Origin: Tubiluchus corallicola
Taxonomy: Eukaryota; Priapulida; Priapulimorpha; Priapulimorphida; Tubiluchidae
Length of the DNA stretch: 64,000 bases
Assembly: GCA_030141605.1 (NCBI GenBank)
Contig: JAQGDQ010000769.1
Location: 34,823-98,822, forward strand
Reading direction: 5' to 3'
Shown: one piece after another, positions 1 to 11,100 of the stretch
Layout: the number at the start of each line of letters is the position of its first letter
Numbering within the stretch: the stretch's first letter is position 1
Made by a program: the position numbers and the translations under genes
Notes under the pieces: model-generated
What the model saw: only the letters and a program-made list of their open reading frames with translations
What the model was told of the DNA's origin: nothing
Database searches by the model: none

Positions 1-235
1 AAACTGACGTGTAGAAGTTAGATTCTATACTTGTAGACCAGTTACATGATTTAAAAGCTATTTACGCTTGCTTAATTTCAGTTAATAAAGTTAACAGCGT
101 GTTAAAACCTTCTGTTATGTAAACGCTTTCATCTTATCAATATCTTTGCTGCTAAACACTAAGTCTGTAACAAACCTAATTCTGCTGTATTCTTCCTAAG
201 ATTATGTGCTCGTCCTTTCAGAAAACCGTAAGTCT
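1..235. other. left-edge sequence, no feature seen
   Basis: This is the 3' flank of the first gene on the minus strand. I see no coding potential, repeat copy or clear poly(A) signal in it. Confidence 0.5.
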
Positions 236-1279
236 CTAACCGTGGTCTTTTACTGTATCCCATCCAAGCTTAATTGGATTTTCTGGTAAATTCGCTAAAG
301 AGACATTCCACACTAACAGAGGTTCAAAATCACATTCACCAACAGCTTCTTTAGCACCTCTTTGGTAATTCATTCCCACTTCTCTTTTGTTACAAGCTAA
401 TGTTTTGTTATCAGGTAAATTAGCGTACAGTGTATACAAGTTGTTTACTGCAAAATAATACATTATATAGGATGAAGGCATCGAACCCATCTTTAAATGA
501 CGTTTTCGTATCCAGGCATTCGTGATTAATCTTTGTCCTGGAATTATCGGAATAAAATTTTCATCTTTCATCACATCAAACACCCAATTGCGAAACTGAT
601 GCCATATTTCTGGAATTGGTGCAAATCCCCAAGTGCCTATCTGATGATATAGAAACACGCCTGCACTATAGCATTCTTCACACAGAGGATTTCTGTGTTT
701 TCCTGTTGTTGAAATCAAAGTTCCTCTCTGCAGTGTTATGCCTCCAATCTCAGATTTTTGATAATATTTTAACAATGCAGCTTTAAGCCATGTATAATAG
801 TGAGGAGAAACTTCCAGATCATCTTCCAAAATCAGCCCGAAGTCTCCCTTTCTTGCAGATGGTTTCCAACAATCATACCATTGCAAGTATGGTCCATAAT
901 GTACAGGGTGGACAATAACTTCCTTTCTACCGAAAACCCATATAAATGAGTTTATGACGTCAAGTGTAGTCGCTGATATTGAACTGTCATTAGCACTTCT
1001 GTCTACACAAATCTTTAGCCCAACTTCATCCTCATTATAGTGACTTGAATTAAGTGACTTTAGAAGCCTCAATAATGACTTTGGCCTTTTGTAAGTCAAT
1101 ACAACGATTTCCAACTTAAATGGATCATTTTCTTTCTTCCCCTTATTAAGCTTAGATGATCTCAAATTCAAAATTCCGCAATGAAACAATGCAAACATAC
1201 AAAAGCACACAAATGTGGCTAATCTTTGCTTCTTATTGCAAACTGATGCTTTTCTGCGCATTATTATTTTGTAAGTCAT
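236..1279 (-). CDS. GT2-like type II membrane glycosyltransferase
   Basis: Predicted 347-residue Golgi-type glycosyltransferase. The first ATG of the open frame is at 1279; the frame stays open a little further upstream, to a TAG, but contains no other ATG. Residues about 20-37 form one hydrophobic segment (LATFVCFCMFALFHCGIL) after a basic N-terminus, as in type II Golgi enzymes. The lumenal part starts with VVLTYKRPKSL (about 60-70), typical of the first strand of a GT-A/GT2 fold, and has LILEDDLEVSP near 149-159, whose EDD is a good DxD-like metal and nucleotide-sugar site. Later features are paired cysteines in CEECY and a WGFAP motif. The donor and acceptor sugars cannot be told. A T-rich tract ending in TAG lies just before the ATG, so a 5'-UTR intron is possible. 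The protein could equally be classed as an unassigned GT-A family. Confidence 0.8.
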   Translation of the reverse strand: MTYKIIMRRKASVCNKKQRLATFVCFCMFALFHCGILNLRSSKLNKGKKENDPFKLEIVVLTYKRPKSLLRLLKSLNSSHYNEDEVGLKICVDRSANDSSISATTLDVINSFIWVFGRKEVIVHPVHYGPYLQWYDCWKPSARKGDFGLILEDDLEVSPHYYTWLKAALLKYYQKSEIGGITLQRGTLISTTGKHRNPLCEECYSAGVFLYHQIGTWGFAPIPEIWHQFRNWVFDVMKDENFIPIIPGQRLITNAWIRKRHLKMGSMPSSYIMYYFAVNNLYTLYANLPDNKTLACNKREVGMNYQRGAKEAVGECDFEPLLVWNVSLANLPENPIKLGWDTVKDHG

Positions 1280-1725
1280 TCTAGATGTTAAAAAAAAACT
1301 TGCTCTTCGCAAGTTCTAAAATTGGGTGTGCTTTTCGGAATATGCTTACTAAATAAATCCTTCGCTTTAAGGTTTCCGCAACTAATGTGCTACTAGACGT
1401 ATCGCACTGGAGTAGAGAAAGAGTATTCTGCATCGAGTAGAGAAATATCGTACTGTGTTAAGTAGTTTTTGTCTTTGTTATTAGTTAAAATCCCTGAAAT
1501 AATCATAATTTTGTAGATAACAAAGTTGCATTGTGAGATCATTGAGTTGATGATTATGATGATGGTACTGATGATGAAGTGACACAGAAGCTCACATTTA
1601 ATATGATTTTTTACGAAGTAAAACTTTAGCAGATATGTGTGCACATTTGACTGTTTTCATGTTGGCCATAATACCTTACGTCACATTTTAAGCTTGAAAG
1701 TTACGTCAGATATTTGACATTGTGA
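1280..1725. other. intergenic, nothing recognised
   Basis: This is AT-rich sequence between the GT2-like gene and the left inverted-repeat arm. Open frames here are short and lack recognisable motifs. It may include the promoter of the GT2-like gene, but I see no defined element. Confidence 0.4.
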
Positions 1726-3750
1726 AATGTAAAGTGGTGTCTTTTTCCTTTTTTTCTTGCTTACTCAGTTTGTTTGTCAGTAGAATAAAAGCATTAAAAT
1801 GTTAATTGATCTTTCAGTAAGCTTTGTATTCAGAAACAGGTACACATAAACCACAAGGAAAACTCCGCATTTCAAAAGCATTAGTATCAGTCTCGCAACG
1901 TTACCAAAGTTAAGTGCGCTTCATACTCATATTGCATAAGTTACTAATTACTATCACCCACAAGGAACGCCGTCATTACAAAGATGACGTCACAGCTGCT
2001 CCTGGCCTTCAACCTAAACCCGAAATTCTTGTACAAATGGCCAGTTTCTTATTAGTACATAATACATTTTATGGCTTGCAAGATATATATAATTATTTGA
2101 TTTTGTGAAATGGATTGAGGCGTACATATGTCACAACTTAATTGGTCACTTACAACACACTTCTAATCGCAACACCAAATGAAAGCCCACATATAAGTTC
2201 CTATTCGTCCGTAGCAGTAGCCTTAAATTATTTATCTGTGAACGTTTTCGAGTCATAAGCCTCTAGAGTGCAGGATCACCTCTTGAGCTTTTTGTGATCC
2301 GGGACAGAGAAATTTACAAGATTTTGTAAAAATGTCCAAAACGCAGCCAAGATGGCCTAAAGAATCATGCCTGAAAGTTTGCCAGCTGTATCAAAATTAA
2401 GCCTTAGATTCAGATTTAATAATTATAGTTAACACTTCAACTATACTGTGAAGGCATTTCACAATATAGTTGAAGTGTTAGTAATTAAACATTCCTGCCC
2501 GTCAATCTCCAATATCCAAATTCCAACTTTACAAAGTCCAAAGTCTACTTTAGCCAAAATTTTTTGCTCATTTTTGAATACGTGTTGGAATACCTGATGT
2601 GGATTATGTAAAGACGATAAGTATTACTCATTAAATAAACTGGGGAATATTTAAGCTAACAAAACAAAAAAGATATATTAAAATGTCGGATGCTGGCATA
2701 TTTTTGGCCAAGATCAAATGGGATGAGTCACATTCTACCAACAGTGGGCTACAGTTGTCCAACTAGAATGATGCAATAGATACTATTTTGATAATCACTA
2801 TGGTTATTTAAGCTGTACTACAGTAAGCTGTGTGATGCGGTAATGTGGTGGAACTTGTTTAATCAGGTTTTTGGGTGTGGTTTGACAAGAGTAGTAGGCC
2901 TACACTGTAATAGACAAAAACTTACAGCAAGAAAAGAAACTAGCCTGGCAGAAATAAACTTGGTCAAAGTAATCATGTTTAGGGACTATCCATTGGATAC
3001 TTTTCAGAGTACTACGCCATGATGTGCCATTTTGAATTTTTGTACTACTATGCAGCGGACAACAATTGTCTGAAATGGAATTCTGGATATTATTAATCAT
3101 TTAACTATTACTGTTTGTTAAAATGTATTGCCAATGTGATATACTTGAATAAAATAAAGTCGTGTAAAATAACTGGTTTTCGTGGTAGACTTAACGATAC
3201 AAGCCTTTAACTTTTCAATTAGTCTTGAGGTAGTTGTTAAATTATTGTTACACCGTTTTACCAAGAATGGGTATATATACGCTTGCTCAAGGAATTTCAT
3301 GTGATACAGTATTTATACCTGTTCTCCGACTAAATGAATGAATAACAGTAACATATAAAAATTCACATATTCGTGTATGAAAAAATGAAATACTTGTTTT
3401 ACTATTGTAATAAAGATTGTTTTAACACTGTTTAACGGTGCTGCTGTAACGACCCAGTACAAAAAATTAGTTGACATTCCTGGGTCTGCTGGTTAGTTTG
3501 TTTATATTTCTTTCAATATTGCCTTGGTGAGACTTAACTTACTTTATTATTATTCCTATTTGTAATGCTTTGAATTATGATGTAACATTTAGCTGTTTCT
3601 CTTCTGCTAGTTTAAGCACATTTAAATTAGGTACCTGGGATGGGCCTGACCTTCACATCATTGTTTGAACTTCAGTCACAGCCTAGTTTTACCTATGCGT
3701 GTTTTACCTGTGTGACTATATAGTTGTCGACCTAGTTTTACTGCTGGATG
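1726..3750 (+). repeat. left arm of 2-kb inverted repeat
   Basis: This block is the reverse complement of 7856-9900, aligning almost base for base from the outer AATGTAAAG end to the inner CTGCTGGATG end. I see only scattered substitutions. One length difference stands out: the right arm has two copies of a 15-bp unit (AGGTAAAACACGCAT) where this arm has one. Short open frames in one arm recur in the other because of the repeat and show no codon-level constraint. The arms enclose a GT11 gene. Candidate explanations are long terminal inverted repeats of a DNA transposon, two copies of one repeat family in opposite orientation, or a segmental inverted duplication. I see no clear target-site duplication at the outer ends. 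Confidence 0.9.
2430..2480. repeat. 51-bp palindrome in the left arm
   Basis: A 23-bp stem with one mismatch surrounds a GGCAT loop; the stem begins TAACACTTCAACTATACTG. The same hairpin is kept at 9141-9191 in the other arm. It would form a hairpin in DNA or RNA. No function is known to me. Confidence 0.85.
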
Positions 3751-3755
3751 AATGA

Positions 3756-4683
3756 TTAGCCATTTGCTGCTAAAATACTTGAAAAAATCGCATTTAATCA
3801 ACTGTCCTCTTTTCATATACAAAACAAAGTTTTATAAGACTATCAATTCGGTTTTCGAAAGTCGCATTCAACAGCATTAGCATTAATTGAAATAACTAAT
3901 AAAGTGAAAGGTATATATGACATGTATCGTCTTCATTTCATGTATCAATATCATAATTCACTATTTCCACCAGCTTTTCAGTCATACTTTAGCCCAGGTT
4001 CAAATCAACATGATCATTACACAAGGTATCCAGTCTGAAACTATGTACTGCCTCTTCCAAAACAAATTTAAAGAAACGTCATCAAAACAAAATGCTATTA
4101 AAATATGGTCATCAATTCCGCGTGAAATGGAATCTCTTAATCTTTATCAATTTCAAAAAGCATCAAAGAATTACTTACTACAAAGGTATAATTAGCTAAA
4201 AATTTTACTAATCCTGATCTTTAATTACTGACAAAAATTATTTTTTTCTAATGTACGCTATAACTGATGAAAATACTACGTGTAACAGATTTTTGCTTAC
4301 AAATTCGTGCACGTGTCGCCATCTGTGGCGGGAATGTAAAGCTTATAGTTTTGGCCAGTTTTTCTGTTTTTTACCTGTTAGTCACCTGTGCTCTGAACAG
4401 TCGGGTTAATCCACTTTAGAGTATATTTGGGACATTTATGTGCTTATTTTGTTACAATGAAGCTTTCAGTGGTATTAACCTCTGTTGAAAAGTTTCTGTA
4501 ATTACACGAGGGATATGTTAATTGATAATTGCTTCACTTATCTGGTGGAGGACTCCAAAGGTTAATGCTACTTCCTCCTCCTCACAGTGACTCGTTTATT
4601 TATATTTTATAATGTAACAATTATTTGTATGTATGTTATATGTACGATTTGCTGTGAAATAAATTCATAATTCATAAAATCCA
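3756..4683 (+). mobile_element. truncated non-LTR retrotransposon (LINE) relic
   Basis: About 3776-3910 encodes a reverse transcriptase fragment containing ILEKIAFNQL, a stop, then QFGFRKSHSTALALIEI, which matches the central RT region of CR1/Jockey-type LINEs. It then jumps directly to C-terminal-like sequence (about 3930-4195), so a large internal part is missing. The tail has a polyadenylation-like AAATAAA and ends in ATTCATAATTCATAAAA, typical of short 3' repeats in this class. It abuts the inner end of the left inverted-repeat arm. Confidence 0.7.
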
Positions 4684-4889
4684 ATATTTTAATCAAAATC
4701 ATACAAACTTTGTCCAGCTTGCTGATTACACTCAAGCAATATTGCTGCACTCCGTTTTACTCGGTTTCCTAAGAATAGTTGCCAAGATGTATTTAAAACT
4801 ATGTAAAATAGTTATAGTCCGGTTTGTTAGCCAAAAAAGAAGACTGGGTACAGCTTCCAAGCTCTCGTGAATTATTCTTCACGCCTTTC
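4684..4889. other. spacer inside the inverted-repeat loop
   Basis: This AT-rich stretch between the LINE tail and the diverged arm-family copy shows no gene or repeat that I recognise. Confidence 0.4.
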
Positions 4890-5210
4890 ACACAGCGTTT
4901 TGGATATTTTTATAAAAATCTGCGTTTTAGGCCGCTGTCCCTGGACACAAAAAGGCCAAGAAGTGGCTCTGCTTTTTGGAAGCTTATAATTCCAAAACGT
5001 ACACACAATTGACACACATGTGTACTATTAGGGACCAATAGGAAGTTATGTGTATGCTTTAATTTGACGGTGTGATTAGTGACTTTGGAACAAACGAAGT
5101 GACCAAATTACGTCATCAGTACCACTAAATCCATTTCACAACCTCTAAGATCCAAAATCTATTATTAGTCCATAACTTGCAAACAAAGTCATAAAATGTG
5201 ACGAAATGTA
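4890..5210 (+). repeat. diverged third copy of the inverted-repeat family
   Basis: This stretch aligns in the direct sense with about 9282-9560 of the right arm. Shared landmarks, in order, are TTTTGGA(T/C)ATTTTTA, a CTGTCCC(T/G)GGA(T/C)CACAAAAAG block, GCTTAT(A/G)A(T/C)T, GACCAATAGGAA-like sequence, and TCCATTTCACAA. It is much more diverged than the two arms are from each other. The arms therefore belong to an older dispersed family, which argues against their being unique flanks of the GT11 gene. Confidence 0.65.
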
Positions 5211-5787
5211 TTATGTATTTCAATACTCAATAATGTGTACACCCATTTTTGACCACTAGCGAAAACTTCTCATAATTCTGTCATATTGTTATGAATATTT
5301 ATTTTATATTTCGTGTAGTAGCCAAACAAGTCTTTCAAATCTGGTCTCGTCTCTTCTTTTTTACCAGGACACCCAGACCGTTTCAAAAAACGTTTTTATT
5401 ACATTTTTTCCAAAATTTGTGGGAAGTAGTTGCGGAAAGTAGTATTCTTCGTGGAAACAAGGTATGCCTTTATATGCCACTGCCGAATACTCTTTCCACT
5501 GATATAACAGATCTACGTTCACACTGTCTCGTTCTTATAACACCTCAGCTTAAATTTTGCAAAAAAGTGCGACAAAATCCAGCCCATGTCTATTGATACA
5601 ATTAAAACTGTAACTATTACACAACATGGCAGTTCAGTGCTCACACATTGAAAACTGTAACTTGTGATAACAAGGCTTAATATGCAATTTGATTGGATAA
5701 CAAGGAAGTGGTACTAATGGCTGGAATAATAAAGTGGCAGAAATAGTGTTTTTTAGCTCGCAAAGGCAAGGAGTGGGCTAAAATAAA
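5211..5787. other. upstream region of first GT11 gene
   Basis: No coding or repeat match is seen beyond a possible faint continuation of the preceding repeat. A pyrimidine-rich TGTTTTTTAG about 30 bp before the GT11 start could be a splice acceptor for a 5'-UTR exon. Confidence 0.35.
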
Positions 5788-6915
5788 ATGTCAAGAAAAT
5801 ATGGATTTGTTTGTACATACAGGAAACTGTTTTTTATTTGTTTCATATATCCTTGCTTAAAAAACATTTACATGGCGACTCAGCAAAAAACGATTTCAGT
5901 CAGCTCAGAAAGATTTCCGGTTGTTCCAGAATGTACAGAAAACGACACCAAACTGCGAAGAAAAGTAGATGTAGATAGCGTACTCGTCAATGTGACCAAA
6001 AATGAAAAAGTTGTCAGTATTTTTCCAAAATACTTGAATAAACTTCTCCATTCGCTGAATGACACCACGTTTTACATAACCATGGGCATGTTTCCAGGTC
6101 GGCTGGGCAATCACATGTTTCAATATGCCTCACTGTATGGAATAGCAAAAGCAAATCAGCTAACGCCAATACTGCCTGATCGGTTTCCTTTATACAGGAT
6201 ATATCCCAAACTATCTATTCCAGTAATGTCATCGTGGAATTATATCACCTACAGAAAAGTATTTCGTCGAGTTCGATTTAAGTGTAACTATAAATTTTGC
6301 CCACAATCTAGCAACCTGAGAAAGTACGTTGGAAGCAGCAAAAATATTAGTTTAAAGGGGTATTTCCATTCCTACAAATATTTTAATAAATGGAAAGATG
6401 ATATTAAAGAGCAGTTTAGATTTCGTCAAGAAACAGTTGCAAAAGCCAGAAATATTCTGTATTCTCAATTAGACATGAAGTTTAATTTTCGTAAAGGCAC
6501 TCAGTTTAATATCACGTTGATTGGAGTTCACGTTCGAAGGGGTGACATTAAGAAAACGAATTTGCACGTTCCCACAAAAGAATATTTGACAAGATCTATA
6601 TTATACATGAGAGAAAGGTATGTGAACTCCGTGTTTGTAATTATCGGTGACAATACAGCTTGGAATAAGAGAAACATGGAAGACTTTGACGTTGTTGTCA
6701 TGCCAAACACTTGTGATCCTGTAGTTGACATGTGCATTGTATCTCACTTGTGTGATCACGTGATTACAACGGTGGGAACTTACAGTTTTTGGTGTGGATA
6801 TTTATCAAAGGGAAGTGTACTATATTTTCGAGATACGTTTTTTGATAGTCATAAAGATAAAACTAGCCAAACCACTGCAGACGATTATTTCCCACCAGAA
6901 TGGATTGGCTTATAA
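5788..6915 (+). CDS. GT11 alpha-1,2-fucosyltransferase-like (copy 1)
   Basis: Single-exon, 375-residue GT11 enzyme, expected to transfer fucose from GDP-fucose in alpha-1,2 linkage in the Golgi. The start is the first in-frame ATG. A short hydrophobic stretch at about 14-28 (LFFICFIYPCL) is a weak signal anchor. The catalytic domain begins at about 96 with ITMGMFPGRLGNHMFQYASL, the usual GT11 N-terminal motif. The GDP-fucose-binding motif GVHVRRGD lies at 246-253, and the C-terminal motif TVGTYSFWCGYLSKG at 328-342. These are the family's hallmark motifs and all are intact. It is a close paralogue of the minus-strand gene at 60090-61190, sharing ISLKGY(F/L)HSYKYF and the VDMCIVSxLCxHVI region. 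It lies between two 2-kb inverted repeats. Acceptor specificity is unknown; some invertebrate GT11 proteins are uncharacterised. Confidence 0.93.
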   Translation: MSRKYGFVCTYRKLFFICFIYPCLKNIYMATQQKTISVSSERFPVVPECTENDTKLRRKVDVDSVLVNVTKNEKVVSIFPKYLNKLLHSLNDTTFYITMGMFPGRLGNHMFQYASLYGIAKANQLTPILPDRFPLYRIYPKLSIPVMSSWNYITYRKVFRRVRFKCNYKFCPQSSNLRKYVGSSKNISLKGYFHSYKYFNKWKDDIKEQFRFRQETVAKARNILYSQLDMKFNFRKGTQFNITLIGVHVRRGDIKKTNLHVPTKEYLTRSILYMRERYVNSVFVIIGDNTAWNKRNMEDFDVVVMPNTCDPVVDMCIVSHLCDHVITTVGTYSFWCGYLSKGSVLYFRDTFFDSHKDKTSQTTADDYFPPEWIGL

Positions 6916-7855
6916 TGACAAAAGTAGCAGCCGTAAGGGACGCAGACTGAACTAGTCGTTGGTAGGCGCTGAGTGCACTGGTTACAGTTGGTTATATTCC
7001 AGAGCCGAGCTGAATCAGTATTTAAATGTAACCAGCTGTCCTGCCTCAGACAACAGAGGCGAGGGTCTAAGTAGTCGACTCAACAGTATGATATTGTTCG
7101 TGGTGTGATCAAGAATTTAGAACAGCTCAACACAACATAAATGTTTTAACAGTAATTATTAAACAAAATGAAACAGTAAATCTTATTAATAATTGGCTCA
7201 ATAATTAAATAGTTCAGCTTGTTTTTACTATAGTAATACTCAAAGCAAAGTGACACACAAAAACAACATATTGTACTACTACGTTCTGCTATATAAAAAA
7301 GGTAGCACGCAAATACTCAAAGTCTAAGTTTGGTATATAACCTAAACATCTGAACTGGGGGCATGTTTTTAGCACTGGCAATAATATTACCAACTGATTA
7401 TGAGAGGTATCTAAAAGCCTAACTTTCGGGCCATCCCGTACATGCTAGCATTCAAAACCGAATCCTCTACTTGTGCCGTAAGTAGTCACGTGACTAGCGG
7501 AACGAATATTGCAATTTGCGTGTTGCAGTGTAGAAGTCCAGTGCTGTAAGGAGACTAATGCTTCTATCTCCAATCAGTTTATTGTCAGGCCCGTTATAAG
7601 TAGCTACAAACGAAATGAACAAGTTCAGAGTCTTACCGGTGCTGCATTGCTGGATACTTTCCCAGACACAACCACGTCTCTCCCAGAAAGCACTGTCAGC
7701 TTGCAAATGTCACGTCGTATCTAATCCGTGAATCTGCGCATGATTTTAACTCTTTTGATCACTGCCGACGAAGAGAATATTGTGAACGTTTCACCAGAAA
7801 ACTTCACTCTAGTTAAACATTGCAGGTTACCTTGGCGCTGGCCTTCCTTCTCGAC
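6916..7855. other. 3' flank of first GT11 gene
   Basis: This contains a likely poly(A) signal (ATTAAA at 7158). No gene is recognised. Open frames on both strands around 7500-7720 overlap each other and carry no motif. Confidence 0.4.
7158..7163 (+). promoter_or_regulatory. possible poly(A) signal of GT11 copy 1
   Basis: ATTAAA, the common variant signal, lies about 240 bp after the GT11 stop codon. This rests on position and motif only. Confidence 0.35.
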
Positions 7856-9900
7856 CATCCAGCAGTAAAACTAGGTCGACAACTATCTAGTCACACAGGT
7901 AAAGCACGCATAGGTAAAACACGCATAGGTAAAACTAGGCTGTGACTGAAGTTCAAACAATGATGTGAAGGTCAGGCCCATCCCAGGTACCTAATTTAAA
8001 TGTGCTTAAACTAGCAGAAGAGAAACAGCTAAATGTTACATCATAATTCAAAGCATTGCAAATAGGAATAATAATAAAGTAAGTTAAGTCTCACCAAGGC
8101 AATATTGAAAGAAATATAAACAAACTAACCAGCAGACCCAGGAATGTCAACTAATTTTTTGTACTGGGTCGTTACAGCAGCACCGTTAAACAGTGTTAAA
8201 ACAATCTTTATTACAATAGTAAAACAAGTATTTCATTTTTTCATACACGAATATGTGAATTTTTATATGTTACTGTTATTCATTCATTTAGTCGGAGAAC
8301 AGGTATAAATACTGTATCACATGAAATTCCTTGAGCAAGCGTATATAAACCCATTCTTGGTAAAACGGTGTAACAATAATTTAACAACTACCTCAAGACT
8401 AATTGAAAAGTTAAAGGCTTGTATCGTTAAGTCTACCACGAAAACCAGTTATTTTACACGACTTTATTTTATTCAAGTATATCACATTGGCAATACATTT
8501 TAACAAACAGTAATAGTTAAATGATTAATAATATCCAGAATTCCATTTCAGACAATTGTTGTCCGCTGCATAGTAGTAAAAAAATTCAAAATGGCACATC
8601 ATGGCGTAGTACTCTGAAAAGTATCCAATGGATAGTCCCTAAACATGATTACTTTGACCAAGTTTATTTCTGCCAGGCTAGTTTCTTTTCTTGCTGTAAG
8701 TTTTTGTTTATTACAGTGTAGGCCTACTACTCTTGTCAAACCACACCCAAAAACCTGATTAAACAAGTTCCACCACATTTCCGCATCACACAGCTTACTG
8801 TAGTACAGCTTAAATAACCATAGTGATTATCAAAATAGTATCTATTGCATCATTCTAGTTGGACAACTGTAGCCCACTGTTGGTAGAATGTGATTCATCC
8901 CATTTGATCTTGGCCAAAAATATGCCAGCATCCGACATTTTAATATATCTTTTTTGTTTTGTTAGCTTAAATATTCCCCAGTTTATTTAATGAGTAATAC
9001 TTATCGTCTTTACATAATCCACATCAGGTATTCCAACACGTATTCAAAAATGAGCAAAAAATTTTGGCTAAAGTAGACTTTGGACTTTGTAAAGTTGGAC
9101 TTTGGATATTGGAGATTGACGGGCAGGAATGTTTAATTACTAACACTTCAACTATATTGTGAAATGCCTTCACAGTATAGTTGAAGTGTTAACTATAATT
9201 ATTAAATCTGAATCTAAGGCTTAATTTTGATGATTGGATACAGCTGGCGAACTTTCAGGCATGATTCTTTAGGCCATCTTGGCTGCGTTTTGGACATTTT
9301 TACAAAATCTTGTAAATTTCTCTGTCCCGGATCACAAAAAGCTCAAGAGGTGATCCTGCACTCTAGAGGCTTATGACTCGAAAACGTTCACAGATAAATA
9401 ATTTAAGGCTACTGCTACGGACGAATAGGAACTTATATGTGGGCTTTCATTTGGTGTTGCGATTAGAAGTGTGTTGTAAGTGACCAATTAAGTTGTGACA
9501 TATGTACTCCTCAATCCATTTCACAAAATCAAATAATTATATATATCTTGCAAGCCATAAAATGTATTATGTACTAATAAGAAACTGGCCATTTGTACAA
9601 GAATTTCGGATTTAGGTTGAAGGCCAGGAGCAGCTGTGACGTCATCTTTGTAATGACGGCGTTCCTTGTGGGTGATAGTAATTAGTAACTTATGCAATAC
9701 GAGTATGAAGCGCACTTAACCTTGGTAACGTTGCGAGACTGATACTAATGCTTTTGAAATGCGGAGTTTTCCTTGTGGTTTATGTGTACCTGTTTCTGAA
9801 TACAAAGCTTACAGAAAGATCAATTAACATTTTAATGCTTTTATTCTACTAACAGACAATCTGAGTAAGCAAGAAAAAAAGAAAAAAGATACTTTACAAT
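7856..9900 (-). repeat. right arm of 2-kb inverted repeat
   Basis: Reverse complement of 1726-3750. The inner end begins at CATCCAGCAG and the outer end finishes around ACTTTACAAT. Two tandem 15-bp units (about 7898-7930) distinguish it from the left arm. The arms are separated by about 4.1 kb holding a LINE relic, a diverged copy of the same family and the GT11 gene. Confidence 0.9.
9141..9191. repeat. 51-bp palindrome in the right arm
   Basis: This is the counterpart of the hairpin at 2430-2480, with the same stem and five-base loop in reverse complement. Confidence 0.85.
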
Positions 9901-10859
9901 AATTAAAGATGGCCATTCAAATAATTACAGCATGAGTTCTTGGTACCAAACAGTAACCTAATCGTAACTGCAGCTTTCACTGTCCATAAGAGTTTGTGCA
10001 CAAGATATCACCAAGTTGAGTATTCACAATTGAGCTCAAAAGTAAACTGTTACTTATCTGTGGAGTGAGCGCTCATTCCATTGGCAATCACTGCGGTACA
10101 CTCCATGGAAGGGATACCATCTCCAAAACATCGCATACCACGCTCGACAGTACTAGGCGCCTGTCCGTCCACACCATGACAACAAGTGCAGGATTGCTTA
10201 TACTGTGTAGAAGGCTTTCTCCACTCAATTGCATCACAACACATTGTCCATTAGGATAGTATTACCCAACTGTCCAGGACTTTTTCAAAATAAAACATCA
10301 GTTCAGCCAATTTCAACAGATAATTCTTAGGTTTGTCCTCAAAATTATAAACCCAACACTTTCCAGCTTATCCCCCCCACACTTCTCAATATCACAAATA
10401 ATGTTCCTGTTACTGGAACAGTTCACTACATTTCAAGCTAGTTTGATACTTTAGACATGTAACTATAGCACTATATAGGCTGAATGAGAAAGTGACACAC
10501 TCCTGCAATAAAGTAATAGTGCCCAAGTGAGGAACACACTTTCAAAATGGCCTTCATAACATGGCCATTTAGGTTACTTGTGTGGCAGGTGTAGTTCATG
10601 GGTGCCGAGACTACATTATTAAAACAACGGCAGCAAAAATTAAAGTAAAATATGCAGGTAGTTTCCATATACAAAACCATACACAACAGAGTTAGGCCCC
10701 TTCAATTGAACAAAACATTTATCATTGAACCAAGTTGCATACTATAACGTACAGATGTGGTTGCTTTAACTAAGGGGCGGACCTAGTCTGGTCCATCACA
10801 ATCTGCACTTCAGTTTCAAGAACCAAATTGAGATAATCAATCATTCGACTGGCATTTTC
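9901..10859. other. intergenic, nothing recognised
   Basis: Overlapping short frames on both strands near 10050-10260 look like a possible old repeat (cysteine-rich on the minus strand), but I cannot match them to a family. No gene is supported. Confidence 0.35.
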
Positions 10860-11100
10860 CTGGACTCAACTCCGGATTTTTTCGAAATTTTCGAAACTGC
10901 CTGTGGAAAAAACGTGTTATGGGACTCTTGGAAGGAGGGTATAGAAGAACTGGGCCACACGATGGAAACATCCACCATGAGGGGCTGTGATTTGTTGATT
11001 GGAGGTTCCATTTCGGGAGATTTTCGCTTGGAAAACAGCTGATGCGAAGCCAGTGATCTGACGTCTCTGCTTATAACCTAGTGTTGACGAAGCCTTTGTA
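10860..11100 (+). repeat. partial copy of dispersed repeat B
   Basis: Matches 51110-51370 (direct) and 24480-24770 (reverse). Shared landmarks include TTTTTCGAAATTTT, a TGTGGAAAAAACGT-type block, GGGACTCTTGGAAGGAG, and ATTTTCGCTTGGAAAACAGCTGA followed by GACGTC. It is shorter and more diverged than the other two copies. Confidence 0.65.

Noticed and set aside
1914-3300. Three short frames that recur at 8321-9715, seemingly conserved small proteins
   Set aside because: They recur because the whole 2 kb is an inverted repeat; conservation is equal inside and outside the frames.
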